This document shows, in pieces, positions 24,893-33,081 of a stretch of 64,000 bases of DNA. The stretch lies in contig NZ_SLUB01000011.1 of the NCBI RefSeq assembly GCF_004799755.1, positions 1 through 64,000 on the forward strand, in the 5' to 3' direction. Source of the stretch: Bacillus timonensis (GTDB lineage Bacteria > Bacillota > Bacilli > Bacillales > Bacillaceae_L). The position numbers were made by a program, and so were the translations under genes. The stretch's first letter is position 1; each line of letters opens with the position of its first letter. A model generated the notes under the pieces. It did not search any database. It saw only the letters and a program-made list of their open reading frames with translations, and had not been told where the DNA came from.

Positions 24893-24917
24893 GAGGGAAA
24901 CTTAGTTTCCCTCTTTT
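24893..24917 (+). terminator. hairpin between metQ and the amidohydrolase gene
   Basis: GAGGGAAAC (24893-24901) and GTTTCCCTC (24905-24913) with a 3-base loop and TTTT. It probably reduces, rather than ends, transcription into the next gene. Confidence 0.75.
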
Positions 24918-24940
24918 ACATAATAAAGGAGGAAATAATC

Positions 24941-26146
24941 ATGACCCAAGTTATCACTCATTTAACAGAAGCAATCACAGCAAATATTGATACGAATAAA
25001 GAACGCTACATTGAAACTAGTCACAAAATCCATGAAAACCCGGAGATTGGTAATGAGGAATTTTTCGCTTCTGAACAATTAACAACGATTCTTGAAGATG
25101 AAGGATTTTCTGTTGAAAAAGGTGTAGCTGGTCACGAAACAGCCTTTGTTGCCCGTTTCAAATCAGAAAAGACGGGTCCATCCATTGCCTTTTTAGCTGA
25201 ATATGACGCCCTTCCTGGTTTAGGTCATGCTTGCGGCCATAATATCATTGGAACATTGAGTGTCGCTGCGGCGGTTGGATTAAGTAAGGTACTTGCGGAA
25301 ACTGGCGGCGAGGCAGTCGTTTTTGGAACGCCTGCTGAAGAAGGTGGTCCTAACGGAAGTGCAAAAGGAAGCTTTGTTAAACATGGATTAGTTGAAGGAA
25401 TCGATGCAGCAATGATGATCCACCCTCAAGGAAAAACAAGTCTTACCTCTCCTTCACTAGCTGTGGACCCGCTTGATTTTGAATTCATCGGAAAATCAGC
25501 TCACGCAGCTGCTGCTCCTCATAAAGGAATTAACGCCCTAGATGCTGTCATTCAGCTATTCAACGGTATCAATGCTCTTCGCCAGCATGTCACAGACGAT
25601 GTCCGCATTCACGGCATCATCACACATGGCGGTGATGCACCAAATATCGTTCCTGATTATGCGAAGGCTCGATTCTTTATCCGTGCGGCTACAAGATCGG
25701 GGCTAAATGAAGTTACCCAACGAGTAAAAGCAATTGCTGAAGGCGCAGCTCTTGCTACAGGTGCAAAGCTCAATGTCATTGCTTTTCAGAATGAAGTCGA
25801 TAACTTGTTGTTAAACGATGCGTTTAACGCCGTATTTAAAGAAATCATTGAAGAGTTGGGAGAAAACGTTGCGGACGAAAGAGAAGGAATTGGTTCCACA
25901 GATGCCGGCAACATCAGCCAAGTCGTGCCAACTATTCATCCATATATAAAAATTGGATCTGATGACCTTGTTCCACATACTGTCCCATTTAGAGAAGCAG
26001 CAGCATCTGAACAAGGCGACCAAGCTTTAATCACTGGCGCGAAAGCACTTGGCCTCACCGCGTTACGCCTGATTACTGAACCACAATTGCTTGAAGACAT
26101 TAAAGGCGAGTTCAAACAAAGAAAAGCAGCAGAAGAATTGAAGTAA
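24941..26146 (+). CDS. M20-family amidohydrolase
   Basis: A 401-residue M20D-type metallopeptidase/amidohydrolase. Metal-binding motifs are GHACGHN near residue 95, PAEEGG near 129 and a dimerisation domain in the middle (GKSAHAAAAPHKGINALDA). It is closest in style to aminoacylases and aminobenzoyl-glutamate hydrolase subunits. Position after metNPQ, 60 bases downstream with a strong ribosome site and only a weak hairpin between, suggests a role in releasing methionine or a related sulfur amino acid from an N-acyl or peptide form. That role is inferred from context only. Confidence 0.83.
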   Translation: MTQVITHLTEAITANIDTNKERYIETSHKIHENPEIGNEEFFASEQLTTILEDEGFSVEKGVAGHETAFVARFKSEKTGPSIAFLAEYDALPGLGHACGHNIIGTLSVAAAVGLSKVLAETGGEAVVFGTPAEEGGPNGSAKGSFVKHGLVEGIDAAMMIHPQGKTSLTSPSLAVDPLDFEFIGKSAHAAAAPHKGINALDAVIQLFNGINALRQHVTDDVRIHGIITHGGDAPNIVPDYAKARFFIRAATRSGLNEVTQRVKAIAEGAALATGAKLNVIAFQNEVDNLLLNDAFNAVFKEIIEELGENVADEREGIGSTDAGNISQVVPTIHPYIKIGSDDLVPHTVPFREAAASEQGDQALITGAKALGLTALRLITEPQLLEDIKGEFKQRKAAEELK

Positions 26147-26149
26147 GAT

Positions 26150-26185
26150 AATCTCCTCAAGAATTTTTCTTGAGGAGATTTTTTA
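26150..26185 (+). terminator. terminator of the met operon
   Basis: AATCTCCTCAAGAA pairs perfectly with TTCTTGAGGAGATT (26167-26180), followed by six or seven T. Confidence 0.93.
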
Positions 26186-26186
26186 T

Positions 26187-26340
26187 GTGGTAAAAGAGAC
26201 AGGGAAGTTTATAAAACGGTTGTTTGACAGAATCACCAAGACCTACAATGAAAATGGATTTGCAATCCTTTAAGGACGGAAAAATTCAATTCGATTTGGA
26301 AACTCAATGAACCTTTCCATATGAAAAGGAATAAATAAGT
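26187..26340 (+). other. possible coding remnant, unrecognised
   Basis: Between two terminators two adjacent short frames give protein-like text: one ends in FDRITKTYNENGFAIL and a stop, the next, one frame over, reads FKDGKIQFDLETQ and a stop. Neither has a ribosome site. It could be a decayed gene or chance. Nothing else is seen in this gap apart from a weak hairpin with GGGCG/CGCCC at 26348-26373 that may end the gerC-type gene. Confidence 0.25.
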
Positions 26341-26371
26341 GACATACAAAACGCCCTTCGATGCAGGGCGT

Positions 26372-27565
26372 TTATTCTCCAATTCTTGACTGAATGGACT
26401 CCGTAATCGTTCCTAAACGACGGATTTTTGTATTTACTTCAATGGTAACTTCCATGTTTTCAAATTCCTGATCCCAGTTTGGTTGAAGTTTTCTCCACGA
26501 CTTGAGATCTGATCTGTGAATCACTTCACCAAATCCAAAAATATCGCTTTGAAACTTCTCCTGAACGTTCGTTATAGACACTTTAATATGATTAGTAATC
26601 TCTGCTTCGTATTTTTTCTCCAATTCTTTAATATTTTTGGGGTTGGTTAGTTCAATCTTGCAGGCTGCTTCTCCGACGTTTCCTTCAGAAAAAACTTGAA
26701 CATTGATTTTCGGTTCGCCATCTTCTACTTTTCCGGTTACTTTTGTTTTGGAACGAATGGTATTTATGGTTAATTTTCCATCCTCACAATGTATCGATTC
26801 CACTGTGCTTTTGATATTATCGGTGATATAGTTAAAGCCAATGCTTTCTTCCTCATTTAACCAGCCCAATAATTTATCTTTCTTAAATACCCCAACAGAA
26901 TCAATTCTTAAGCCTGTACTTGGTGAGGCATTTTGAGCGTTTGTAACATTGCTTCCAGACTTTGGATCACCATACACATAAACCCCCATTAAAACAGGTT
27001 CTTGCCCTTTACTCACGACACTATTAATTAATTCGTCTAATCTCACCGTTTTCACCGGCGTATATGTTTTCTCAGAATTCTCCAAAGCACCAAACAGTTT
27101 ATTTGCTGGCACTTTTTCAAGAGCGGTGGTGACATTCAAAACATCATAAGCGGTTGATCCCTTAGCGACCGTAATAAAGTAATCTGAACGCATTTCATGG
27201 TTACGGGAAAGATAATCTAAGACCCCTCCAATCCCTTCTTTCGCCAACTTTTCACCGAAGACCACTTCACGCAAGTGAGCTACATAAGGTCGTCTAGGTG
27301 CATCCTTAGACATTTTTTTCATCGCATCAACAACAGTTTCTCCACTTTGCATAAACGTTACCACTTCTGATCGGCCAGAATTGTTTTTTCCAGCGATTTC
27401 ACTAGGGTTCACCGCTTGGATAGTAACATTAAAACCTTCCTCTGTTTTATCAATTCCTAGGCCTACAATGATTGCTAGTTCATTCAACTCTTTTTTACTC
27501 CAACATCCAACTAAAATCATCATCGATAAAACAATTTGAATGAATACAATGATCATTCGTTTCAT
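26372..27565 (-). CDS. germinant receptor C-type lipoprotein, Ger(x)C family
   Basis: A 397-residue lipoprotein with lipobox MILVGC (Cys21) and the family start CWSKKELNELAIIVGLGIDK. It is the C subunit of a GerA-type germinant receptor in the inner spore membrane, which senses nutrients and triggers germination. ATG behind AGAGGGA. It follows the A-subunit gene by 41 bases on the same strand. Confidence 0.92.
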   Translation of the reverse strand: MKRMIIVFIQIVLSMMILVGCWSKKELNELAIIVGLGIDKTEEGFNVTIQAVNPSEIAGKNNSGRSEVVTFMQSGETVVDAMKKMSKDAPRRPYVAHLREVVFGEKLAKEGIGGVLDYLSRNHEMRSDYFITVAKGSTAYDVLNVTTALEKVPANKLFGALENSEKTYTPVKTVRLDELINSVVSKGQEPVLMGVYVYGDPKSGSNVTNAQNASPSTGLRIDSVGVFKKDKLLGWLNEEESIGFNYITDNIKSTVESIHCEDGKLTINTIRSKTKVTGKVEDGEPKINVQVFSEGNVGEAACKIELTNPKNIKELEKKYEAEITNHIKVSITNVQEKFQSDIFGFGEVIHRSDLKSWRKLQPNWDQEFENMEVTIEVNTKIRRLGTITESIQSRIGE

Positions 27566-27606
27566 GTAAAATCCCTCTTAACGTAAAAATGAATGACTAC
27601 ACTTTC

Positions 27607-29262
27607 TTAATTACCTGGTTTGGGTGACGGTGTATCGTCCCTAACTATGTCTTTTTGATTTAATAATCGAGGCCTAGTGATTAAAGCCCAGTGTGGCAGC
27701 CGTATTAAATTGTCTTTTTGATCCTGTAAAATAAAGGGTGCAGATGGTGACAAATATGGAATTCCAAAAGAACGTAAACTATTAAGATGGAGAACCATGA
27801 TAATGAGTCCAATGATAATGCCAAATAATCCAAACGTAGCTGCAAGAATCATAAAAAAGAAACGCAGAATCCGAATCGATATCGCCATATTGAAGGTAGG
27901 AGCAACAAAGCTACTGATGGCCGTTAATGAAACAACAATAACCATTGTGGCAGACACGACCCCTGCTTCAACAGCCGCTTGTCCGATAACTAAAGCACCA
28001 ACAATTGATATAGCCGAACCCACAGCTCTTGGCATTCTTACACCAGCCTCACGTAAAATTTCAAAAGTGATTTCCATCATCATCGCTTCGACAATGGCAG
28101 GAAAAGGAACACCTTCACGCTGTGCCGCTAGACTGATGAGCAAGCCAGTTGGAAGCATTTCTTGATGAAAGGTTGTTACAGCTATATAGACTGATGGTGT
28201 TAGCAAGGCTAGAAAAAACGCAAAATACCTGAGTAGACGAATTAATATGGATATATCTACCCGCTGATAGTAATCTTCACTTGCTTGGAAAAAGTGAACA
28301 AACAGGGCGGGAACGAGAAGAACAAATGGGGTACCGTCAACCACAATGGCAACCCTACCTTCCAAAATCCCTGCTGCTACTACGTCTGGCCGTTCTGTAT
28401 TATATACAGTTGGAAATGGGGTATATGTTTCATCCTGAATGAGTTCTTCAATATACCCACTTTCTAGAATGGCATCAATGTTTATACGATTGAGCCGTTC
28501 CTTTACTTCTTTTACGATTTTGTCATTCACAACCCCTTTTAAGTACATAATCGATACATCCGTTTGGGTTCGCTTTCCAATTTGTTTGGTCTCTAGCCAA
28601 AGGTTGGGGTCTTTTATTTTACGTCTTATTAAAGCAGTATTTGTCCTTAAGTTTTCCGAAAATCCTTCTTTCGGTCCTCTTACAACAGTCTGTGAAGAAG
28701 GCTCCTGTACACCGCGATCTACCCATTTTCGAAACCCGAGTGCATATCCCTTTTGAAAACCATTCATTAAAATAATGGTATCCCCTGACAACAAATGAAG
28801 AAAAAGCGTTTTGAATTCACTTATTTCTTTTATTTCCCCTACTGGTAGGGATTCTGTTTTGATGACTTCTAACAAGTTGTCTGAAGATAAGTCTTTTTCG
28901 TCTAATTGAGCATTTCGAATCGAAACCATTAACGTTTCAAGGATAAATTCCTGAACAGATGCAGAATCAGTTAATCCATCTGTGTAAATAATCCCAAATT
29001 TAAATTTTTCATTTCTACGAGCTTGAAATTCTCTCGTCACAATATCCGAGCTATTTCCTAACGCTTTCTTTACATACTTCAAATTGTAGGTAAGGTCGGC
29101 AGAAAGAGTAGTTTGATCAGATCGTTCAGACTCATTTTGTTGTTGTTCAAAGTCTTGACTATTACTTGACTTTTCAGACTGAGCCTGTTGGTGTGCTTCA
29201 AGCTTTTTAGTTTGTTTTTCATTAAGTACATCCTTTAATGTTTTAGGTTTTCTCGTTTTCAA
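27607..29262 (-). CDS. germinant receptor A subunit, GerA family
   Basis: A 551-residue spore germination protein. A hydrophilic, Gln/Ser-rich N-terminus (residues 1-55) precedes the soluble domain (DIVTREFQARRN, KIKDPNLWLETKQIGKRTQTDVSIMYL, split by reading) and about five membrane spans from residue 320. YTPFPTVYNTERPDVVAAGILEGRVAIVVDGTPF is the family hallmark region. The TTG start at 29262 follows AAGGAGG by six bases. With the next gene it forms an A-C operon; the B subunit gene is divergent. Confidence 0.92.
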   Translation of the reverse strand: MKTRKPKTLKDVLNEKQTKKLEAHQQAQSEKSSNSQDFEQQQNESERSDQTTLSADLTYNLKYVKKALGNSSDIVTREFQARRNEKFKFGIIYTDGLTDSASVQEFILETLMVSIRNAQLDEKDLSSDNLLEVIKTESLPVGEIKEISEFKTLFLHLLSGDTIILMNGFQKGYALGFRKWVDRGVQEPSSQTVVRGPKEGFSENLRTNTALIRRKIKDPNLWLETKQIGKRTQTDVSIMYLKGVVNDKIVKEVKERLNRINIDAILESGYIEELIQDETYTPFPTVYNTERPDVVAAGILEGRVAIVVDGTPFVLLVPALFVHFFQASEDYYQRVDISILIRLLRYFAFFLALLTPSVYIAVTTFHQEMLPTGLLISLAAQREGVPFPAIVEAMMMEITFEILREAGVRMPRAVGSAISIVGALVIGQAAVEAGVVSATMVIVVSLTAISSFVAPTFNMAISIRILRFFFMILAATFGLFGIIIGLIIMVLHLNSLRSFGIPYLSPSAPFILQDQKDNLIRLPHWALITRPRLLNQKDIVRDDTPSPKPGN

Positions 29263-29323
29263 CTCCAGCCTCCTTCCGTCTTTTTAGGTATATATTTTCA
29301 CAGATGTTGGTAGCTTATCCACT

Positions 29324-29354
29324 TATAATGATTAATGGATAATTTTTCATATTC
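29324..29354 (-). promoter_or_regulatory. candidate SigG promoter of the ger A-C genes
   Basis: On the minus strand GAATA (29350-29354) and CATTATA (29324-29330) resemble the forespore SigG boxes, with a 19-base spacer (18 is usual). Germinant receptor genes are normally made in the forespore, which fits. Confidence 0.45.
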
Positions 29355-29402
29355 AGCTAAAAATAGAAAAGAACCTAATTAGAGAGGAAAGTTTGAAGAG
29401 AA

Positions 29403-30509
29403 ATGGAAAATGCAAAGATTTCCTCCTATCAATTGTTTTCTTTAATATATATATTTATTTTAGGAACGACGATGATTTTTCCAGTCGGAGCAAATGGAGA
29501 AAAGGCTGCCTGGATTTCTATTATCATTGGAATGGTCGGAGGGATACCACTGCTCGCTATGTATCATTATTTAAATATACAGTATCCCAACTTACTACTT
29601 ACAGACTATTGTCGAAAAATTCTCGGGAAGTTAATTGGAACAATAATAGGAGTTTTATATGTTCTTTATTTTTTGTATGGCGCTGCACGTGATGTGAGGG
29701 ATGCAATGGAGCTTATGCCATTATTTTTAAATGAAACCCCAACTTGGGCAATTGGAGCAATGATTTTACTCCCTATCACGTTTGGATTGTTTTTAGGAAT
29801 AGAGGTTATTGCCAGAACGAGTGAAATATTCTTTCCATATATCGTTCTTACCGTGGTCTTAATGGTTATTTTTGTTATTTTTTCAGATATCGTAAACGTG
29901 GAAAACTTGTTCCCCGTTCTTGAACCTGGTTGGGGGAAGATCATCCAAGGAGCACTTACGGATGCATGGATGGCACCATTCGGAGAAATGATTTGTTTTA
30001 CCATGATTTTCGCATATTTACAGCCATCAAAATCACCATTAAAAGTGGGGCTGGTAGGGGTCCTTACGGGGGGATTTGTAATAGTATTCACCCATTTACT
30101 GATTATTTCTGTCCTTGGGGGAGATATACGAAATGAATCGATTGCCCCTTTACTCGTGATGGTAAAGAAAATTAACGTAGGCGATTTTATTCAAAGACTT
30201 GACGCTCTCTTTATGATTGGGCTAATCCTCAATGACTTTTTTAAAATTGTGGTTTTTATGTATGCGGCCGTCATCGGGGCTGCAGCAATTTTTAAAATAT
30301 CTAAAAATCGTCTTATTATTCCATTTAGCCTGATTGTGATGTTCACGTCGATGTTCTTTGCCGATAGCTACACGACCCACATGGCGCAAAGTGATATCGT
30401 GTTGAAATATGTGTATCCCATCTTCGCAGCTTATATCCCGTTGCTGTTATGCACCGTAAGTGCTATCCGTCAGAAATTCAAGAAAAACAAAGCTAAATAT
30501 GGGACATAG
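29403..30509 (+). CDS. germinant receptor B subunit, GerB family
   Basis: A 368-residue protein with about ten membrane spans, of the spore germination GerB family within the amino acid-polyamine transporter superfamily, where the ligand is thought to bind. It starts MENAKISSYQLFSLIYIF; the ATG at 29403 has only weak AG-rich sequence before it (GAGAGG at 29382 is 15 bases off). It is divergent from the A and C genes, 140 bases away, rather than between them as in gerAA-AB-AC. Confidence 0.91.
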   Translation: MENAKISSYQLFSLIYIFILGTTMIFPVGANGEKAAWISIIIGMVGGIPLLAMYHYLNIQYPNLLLTDYCRKILGKLIGTIIGVLYVLYFLYGAARDVRDAMELMPLFLNETPTWAIGAMILLPITFGLFLGIEVIARTSEIFFPYIVLTVVLMVIFVIFSDIVNVENLFPVLEPGWGKIIQGALTDAWMAPFGEMICFTMIFAYLQPSKSPLKVGLVGVLTGGFVIVFTHLLIISVLGGDIRNESIAPLLVMVKKINVGDFIQRLDALFMIGLILNDFFKIVVFMYAAVIGAAAIFKISKNRLIIPFSLIVMFTSMFFADSYTTHMAQSDIVLKYVYPIFAAYIPLLLCTVSAIRQKFKKNKAKYGT

Positions 30510-30528
30510 GGACAGGTTCATCGTCCCA
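30500..30528 (+). repeat. dispersed GGGACAGGT repeat, copy 4 (complete)
   Basis: TGGGACAT-AGGGACAGGTTCAT-CGTCCCA. It begins within the last codons of the GerB gene: the reading frame ends KYGT inside the repeat, so the repeat appears to supply the C-terminus and stop codon. Confidence 0.88.
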
Positions 30529-30548
30529 AAATTAAAATTAATTAAAAC

Positions 30549-30577
30549 TTGAAATATATCAAAAAACTTGGTATCAT
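30549..30577 (+). promoter_or_regulatory. serA promoter
   Basis: TTGAAA (30549-30554) and TATCAT (30572-30577) with a 17-bp spacer, just before the ZTP riboswitch. Confidence 0.75.
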
Positions 30578-30591
30578 ACTAACAAATCAAA

Positions 30592-30697
30592 AAGGCTATA
30601 TGTGACTGGCGCACGCGGAAAACCGCGAGGGAGCATATGGTGTCGGAGCCGTTCGCCTGGGCAGAGGTAAGGGAAAGTCCCCTTGCCTCTTTCTGTT
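30592..30697 (+). promoter_or_regulatory. ZTP (pfl) riboswitch
   Basis: The two conserved halves are present: GTGACTGGCGCACG...CCGCGAGGGAGC and, further on, GCCGTTCGCCTGGGCA. Pairing of the CTATATG and CATATGG segments closes the first domain. It is followed by a terminator, AGAGGTAAGGG against CCCCTTGCCTCT with T-rich sequence, which shares bases with the 3' domain. Bound ZTP or ZMP, a sign of 10-formyl-folate shortage, should let transcription proceed into serA. Confidence 0.92.
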
Positions 30698-30809
30698 ATC
30701 CATGGGATATTGTAATTTTTACCAACCCTAAACAGATCCAGACCTCATTAATTTGTATATTAAAAGTTTTCTATACTTAAAATCTATGTTCAGGAAAGAG
30801 GTAGACGAG

Positions 30810-32009
30810 ATGAGCACACTTCTTAAAAACCAGGTAAAAACGATTAAAACGTTAAATAATATTGCAGAAAGCGGACTAAAGGTATTCGAGAAAGGTCCAT
30901 TTACAATCGATGATCAAAGTGAAAACCCTGATGCGATTGTTGTTCGCAGTTTCAATATGCATGACCTCGAGCTTGGCGGTAATGTTAAAGCAATTGCACG
31001 CGCAGGCGTTGGTGTAAACAATATTCCCATCCAAAAATGCACGGAGAAAGGCATTGTTGTATTTAATACACCAGGTGCCAACGCTAACGCTGTAAAAGAA
31101 ATGGTGTTAACCGCTTTAATGGCTACATCCCGTAACCTCTTTGCAGGTATTTCATGGACAAAAACATTAGAAGATAAAGGCGATCAAATACCAGCACTTG
31201 TTGAAAAAGGGAAAAAACAATTTGTCGGAAAAGAAATTAAAGGGAAAACTTTAGGTGTGATTGGTTTAGGTGCAATTGGTGCGCTAGTTGCAAACGATGC
31301 GCTTGATCTAGATATGGACGTAATCGGATTCGATCCATTCATCTCTGTTGATACAGCTTGGAACTTATCACGTAATGTTCAGCGTGCAATGTCACTTGAA
31401 CAGTTGTTTGCAGAGTCTGATTATATTACCGTACACGTTCCATTAACCAACGATACAAAAGGAATGTTTAATAAAGAAACATTCAGCATCATGAAGCCAG
31501 GTGTTCACATTATCAATTTCTCACGTGGAGAGCTTGTGAACGAAATCGATATGGCAGTTGCACTTGAAGATGGAATCGTTGGGAAGTATATGACAGATTT
31601 CCCTAATGAAAATGTTTTAAAAATGAAAAATACCATTTGTACACCGCATCTTGGAGCTTCAACAAATGAGTCTGAGGAAAATTGTGCAATTATGGCAGCT
31701 CGTCAGACTAAGGAATTTTTGGAGACAGGTAATATTAAAAACTCTGTAAACTTTCCAAACGCGTCTCTCCCTTATACAGGGAAAACACGCGTAACGGCTT
31801 TCCATAAAAATGTGCCTAACATGGTTGGTCAAATCACATCAGCTATCTCAAACTATGAACTAAACATAGCCGACATGGTAAACAGAAGCCGCGGAGAATA
31901 CGCATATACAATGATCGACATTGACAATAAAGTAAATGGAGATATCGTTCCTAGTTTACTAGAAAAAATCAAGCAAATTACCGGAATTATTTCAGCACGA
32001 GTGATTTAA
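30810..32009 (+). CDS. serA: D-3-phosphoglycerate dehydrogenase SerA
   Basis: A 399-residue D-isomer-specific 2-hydroxyacid dehydrogenase. The substrate part has ARAGVGVNNIPI, the NAD site is GVIGLGAIGALVA, and the catalytic segment is NFSRGELVNE with His in TPHLGAST. A C-terminal ACT domain (about residues 325-399) is the usual serine-binding regulatory site. It makes phosphohydroxypyruvate, the first step to serine and so to one-carbon units. The ATG at 30810 follows AAAGAGGTAG; the frame open to 30753 lacks a ribosome site. This shorter SerA type differs from the 525-residue B. subtilis enzyme. Confidence 0.9.
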   Translation: MSTLLKNQVKTIKTLNNIAESGLKVFEKGPFTIDDQSENPDAIVVRSFNMHDLELGGNVKAIARAGVGVNNIPIQKCTEKGIVVFNTPGANANAVKEMVLTALMATSRNLFAGISWTKTLEDKGDQIPALVEKGKKQFVGKEIKGKTLGVIGLGAIGALVANDALDLDMDVIGFDPFISVDTAWNLSRNVQRAMSLEQLFAESDYITVHVPLTNDTKGMFNKETFSIMKPGVHIINFSRGELVNEIDMAVALEDGIVGKYMTDFPNENVLKMKNTICTPHLGASTNESEENCAIMAARQTKEFLETGNIKNSVNFPNASLPYTGKTRVTAFHKNVPNMVGQITSAISNYELNIADMVNRSRGEYAYTMIDIDNKVNGDIVPSLLEKIKQITGIISARVI

Positions 32010-32020
32010 GATAAAAAGGA

Positions 32021-32049
32021 AGCAAGGGGTGTCCCCCCTTGCTTTTTTT
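32021..32049 (+). terminator. terminator of serA
   Basis: AGCAAGGGG (32021-32029) and CCCCTTGCT (32035-32043) followed by seven T. Confidence 0.93.
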
Positions 32050-32061
32050 GTTTCCTTTGCT

Positions 32062-32157
32062 GGTTCAGTTTCCCCTAATTTATTCCAGACACATACCTCT
32101 TTCTCACCATAACAGGTTCGGCATCCCCTAATTTCATCCAGTCACGGACCTCTTTCT
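32062..32157. repeat. direct repeat, two copies, 53-bp period
   Basis: A 43-bp segment at 32062-32104 recurs at 32115-32157 with about 8 mismatches; shared cores are CCCCTAATTT and ACCTCTTTCT. The period happens to be 53 bp like the array at 20-337 but the sequences are unrelated. It fills the serA-ybcF intergenic gap. Confidence 0.8.
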
Positions 32158-32162
32158 TATCT

Positions 32163-32657
32163 CTAAAATACCATCTCTTCAACCATCTCTTCAGTACCCG
32201 TGTTAATAAATAATCCGCGAACAATTACATCATCAGGCACAAGTGGATGTTTCCGGATTGTACCGGCATTTTTTTGCACAAAATCTGTTGCTGACTTGTT
32301 TCCCTCCAGCCACTCTTGCAAATTCATACCAAGGAATTCCGGCTTACAATTCTTGAAAAGATACTCGAGGGTTTCAAGTTTATCCTGAGGGACAGAGGGA
32401 CAGGTACATCGGTCCAAGCGCGATGTATCAATCCCCTTGTCCCCAACAATATAAACTTCTTTAATCTTTTCTTGGTAAACCGTAATGATGATATTCCTCA
32501 TGATTTCGCCAAAAGGATGTAACACTTCCCGACCATTGCTATTCAAGATGATCATATCCTCTGGGTTGTTGATATGGTTCACATAGTTGGAGAAACATTC
32601 TGGTTGGTATTCTGCTTCAGTTAAAAATAACACTTTCGTTCTTTCGTCTGAATTCAT
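32163..32657 (-). CDS. carbonic anhydrase-like protein, YbcF family
   Basis: About 164 residues, last gene of the dab operon, matching the place of B. subtilis ybcF, which is described as a carbonic anhydrase-like protein. The beta-class zinc ligands (CxDxR and HxxC) are not visible, so activity is doubtful; it may be a structural or regulatory partner of the CO2 pump. The ATG at 32657 sits six bases after GGGGTG; a GTG at 32666 is also in frame. Around residues 81-91 the sequence RCTCPSVPQDK is encoded by dispersed repeat copy 5, inserted in frame. Confidence 0.68.
   Translation of the reverse strand: MNSDERTKVLFLTEAEYQPECFSNYVNHINNPEDMIILNSNGREVLHPFGEIMRNIIITVYQEKIKEVYIVGDKGIDTSRLDRCTCPSVPQDKLETLEYLFKNCKPEFLGMNLQEWLEGNKSATDFVQKNAGTIRKHPLVPDDVIVRGLFINTGTEEMVEEMVF
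32387..32417 (+). repeat. dispersed GGGACAGGT repeat, copy 5 (inside a gene)
   Basis: GAGGGACAG-AGGGACAGGTACAT-CGGTCCAAG, slightly decayed at the ends. It lies wholly within the ybcF-like gene and keeps its reading frame open. Confidence 0.85.
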
Positions 32658-32670
32658 TGCATTCACCCCA

Positions 32671-33039
32671 TTAATTTAATTGGCTTTCCAAGTCAGTTGA
32701 AAGTTTAAAGACAATAACCCGCTCTCCAGTACGTGTACTAATATCCGTGTAAAAACTAATCACTTCCTGTCCAGTGATTGTATAAATGATGTTTTTTAAT
32801 TCTTCAACACCTGACTCTACCAAGCTATTACGATTTTGTTTAACAGCTAGGAGACCTCGTTGATCCTCACAAAGGGAATATTCAGCAGGAGTTAAGATAC
32901 CACGCAAAACAACGATAATCATATCCCGTAAAATATCTGATTTAACCGAAACCGAGCCGCGTCCGAGATAACTTTTTTCCCAATGTGTTAATTCTTTACT
33001 AATTTCAGCTTCAATTGCTCCTTTTGACTTCTCCAACAT
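32671..33039 (-). CDS. DUF2294 protein, YbcI-like
   Basis: A 122-residue protein of the DUF2294 family (KSKGAIEAEISKELTHWEKSYLGRGSVSVKSDILRDMIIV). B. subtilis has a relative, YbcI, in the same ybc operon. It has no membrane span or signal and is probably a small cytoplasmic partner of the DabAB system. ATG after GAAGGAACG; 42 bases after dabA. Confidence 0.78.
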   Translation of the reverse strand: MLEKSKGAIEAEISKELTHWEKSYLGRGSVSVKSDILRDMIIVVLRGILTPAEYSLCEDQRGLLAVKQNRNSLVESGVEELKNIIYTITGQEVISFYTDISTRTGERVIVFKLSTDLESQLN

Positions 33040-33081
33040 GATACGTTCCTTCTTTCATAGTAAAATTCATCTACTACTGAT

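Noticed and set aside
26196-26210. AGAGACAGGG as a repeat copy
   Set aside because: Too short a match, and the complementary end is missing.
29393-29692. TTG-started frame at the GerB start
   Set aside because: A +1-frame shadow; the long GerB frame has the family sequence.
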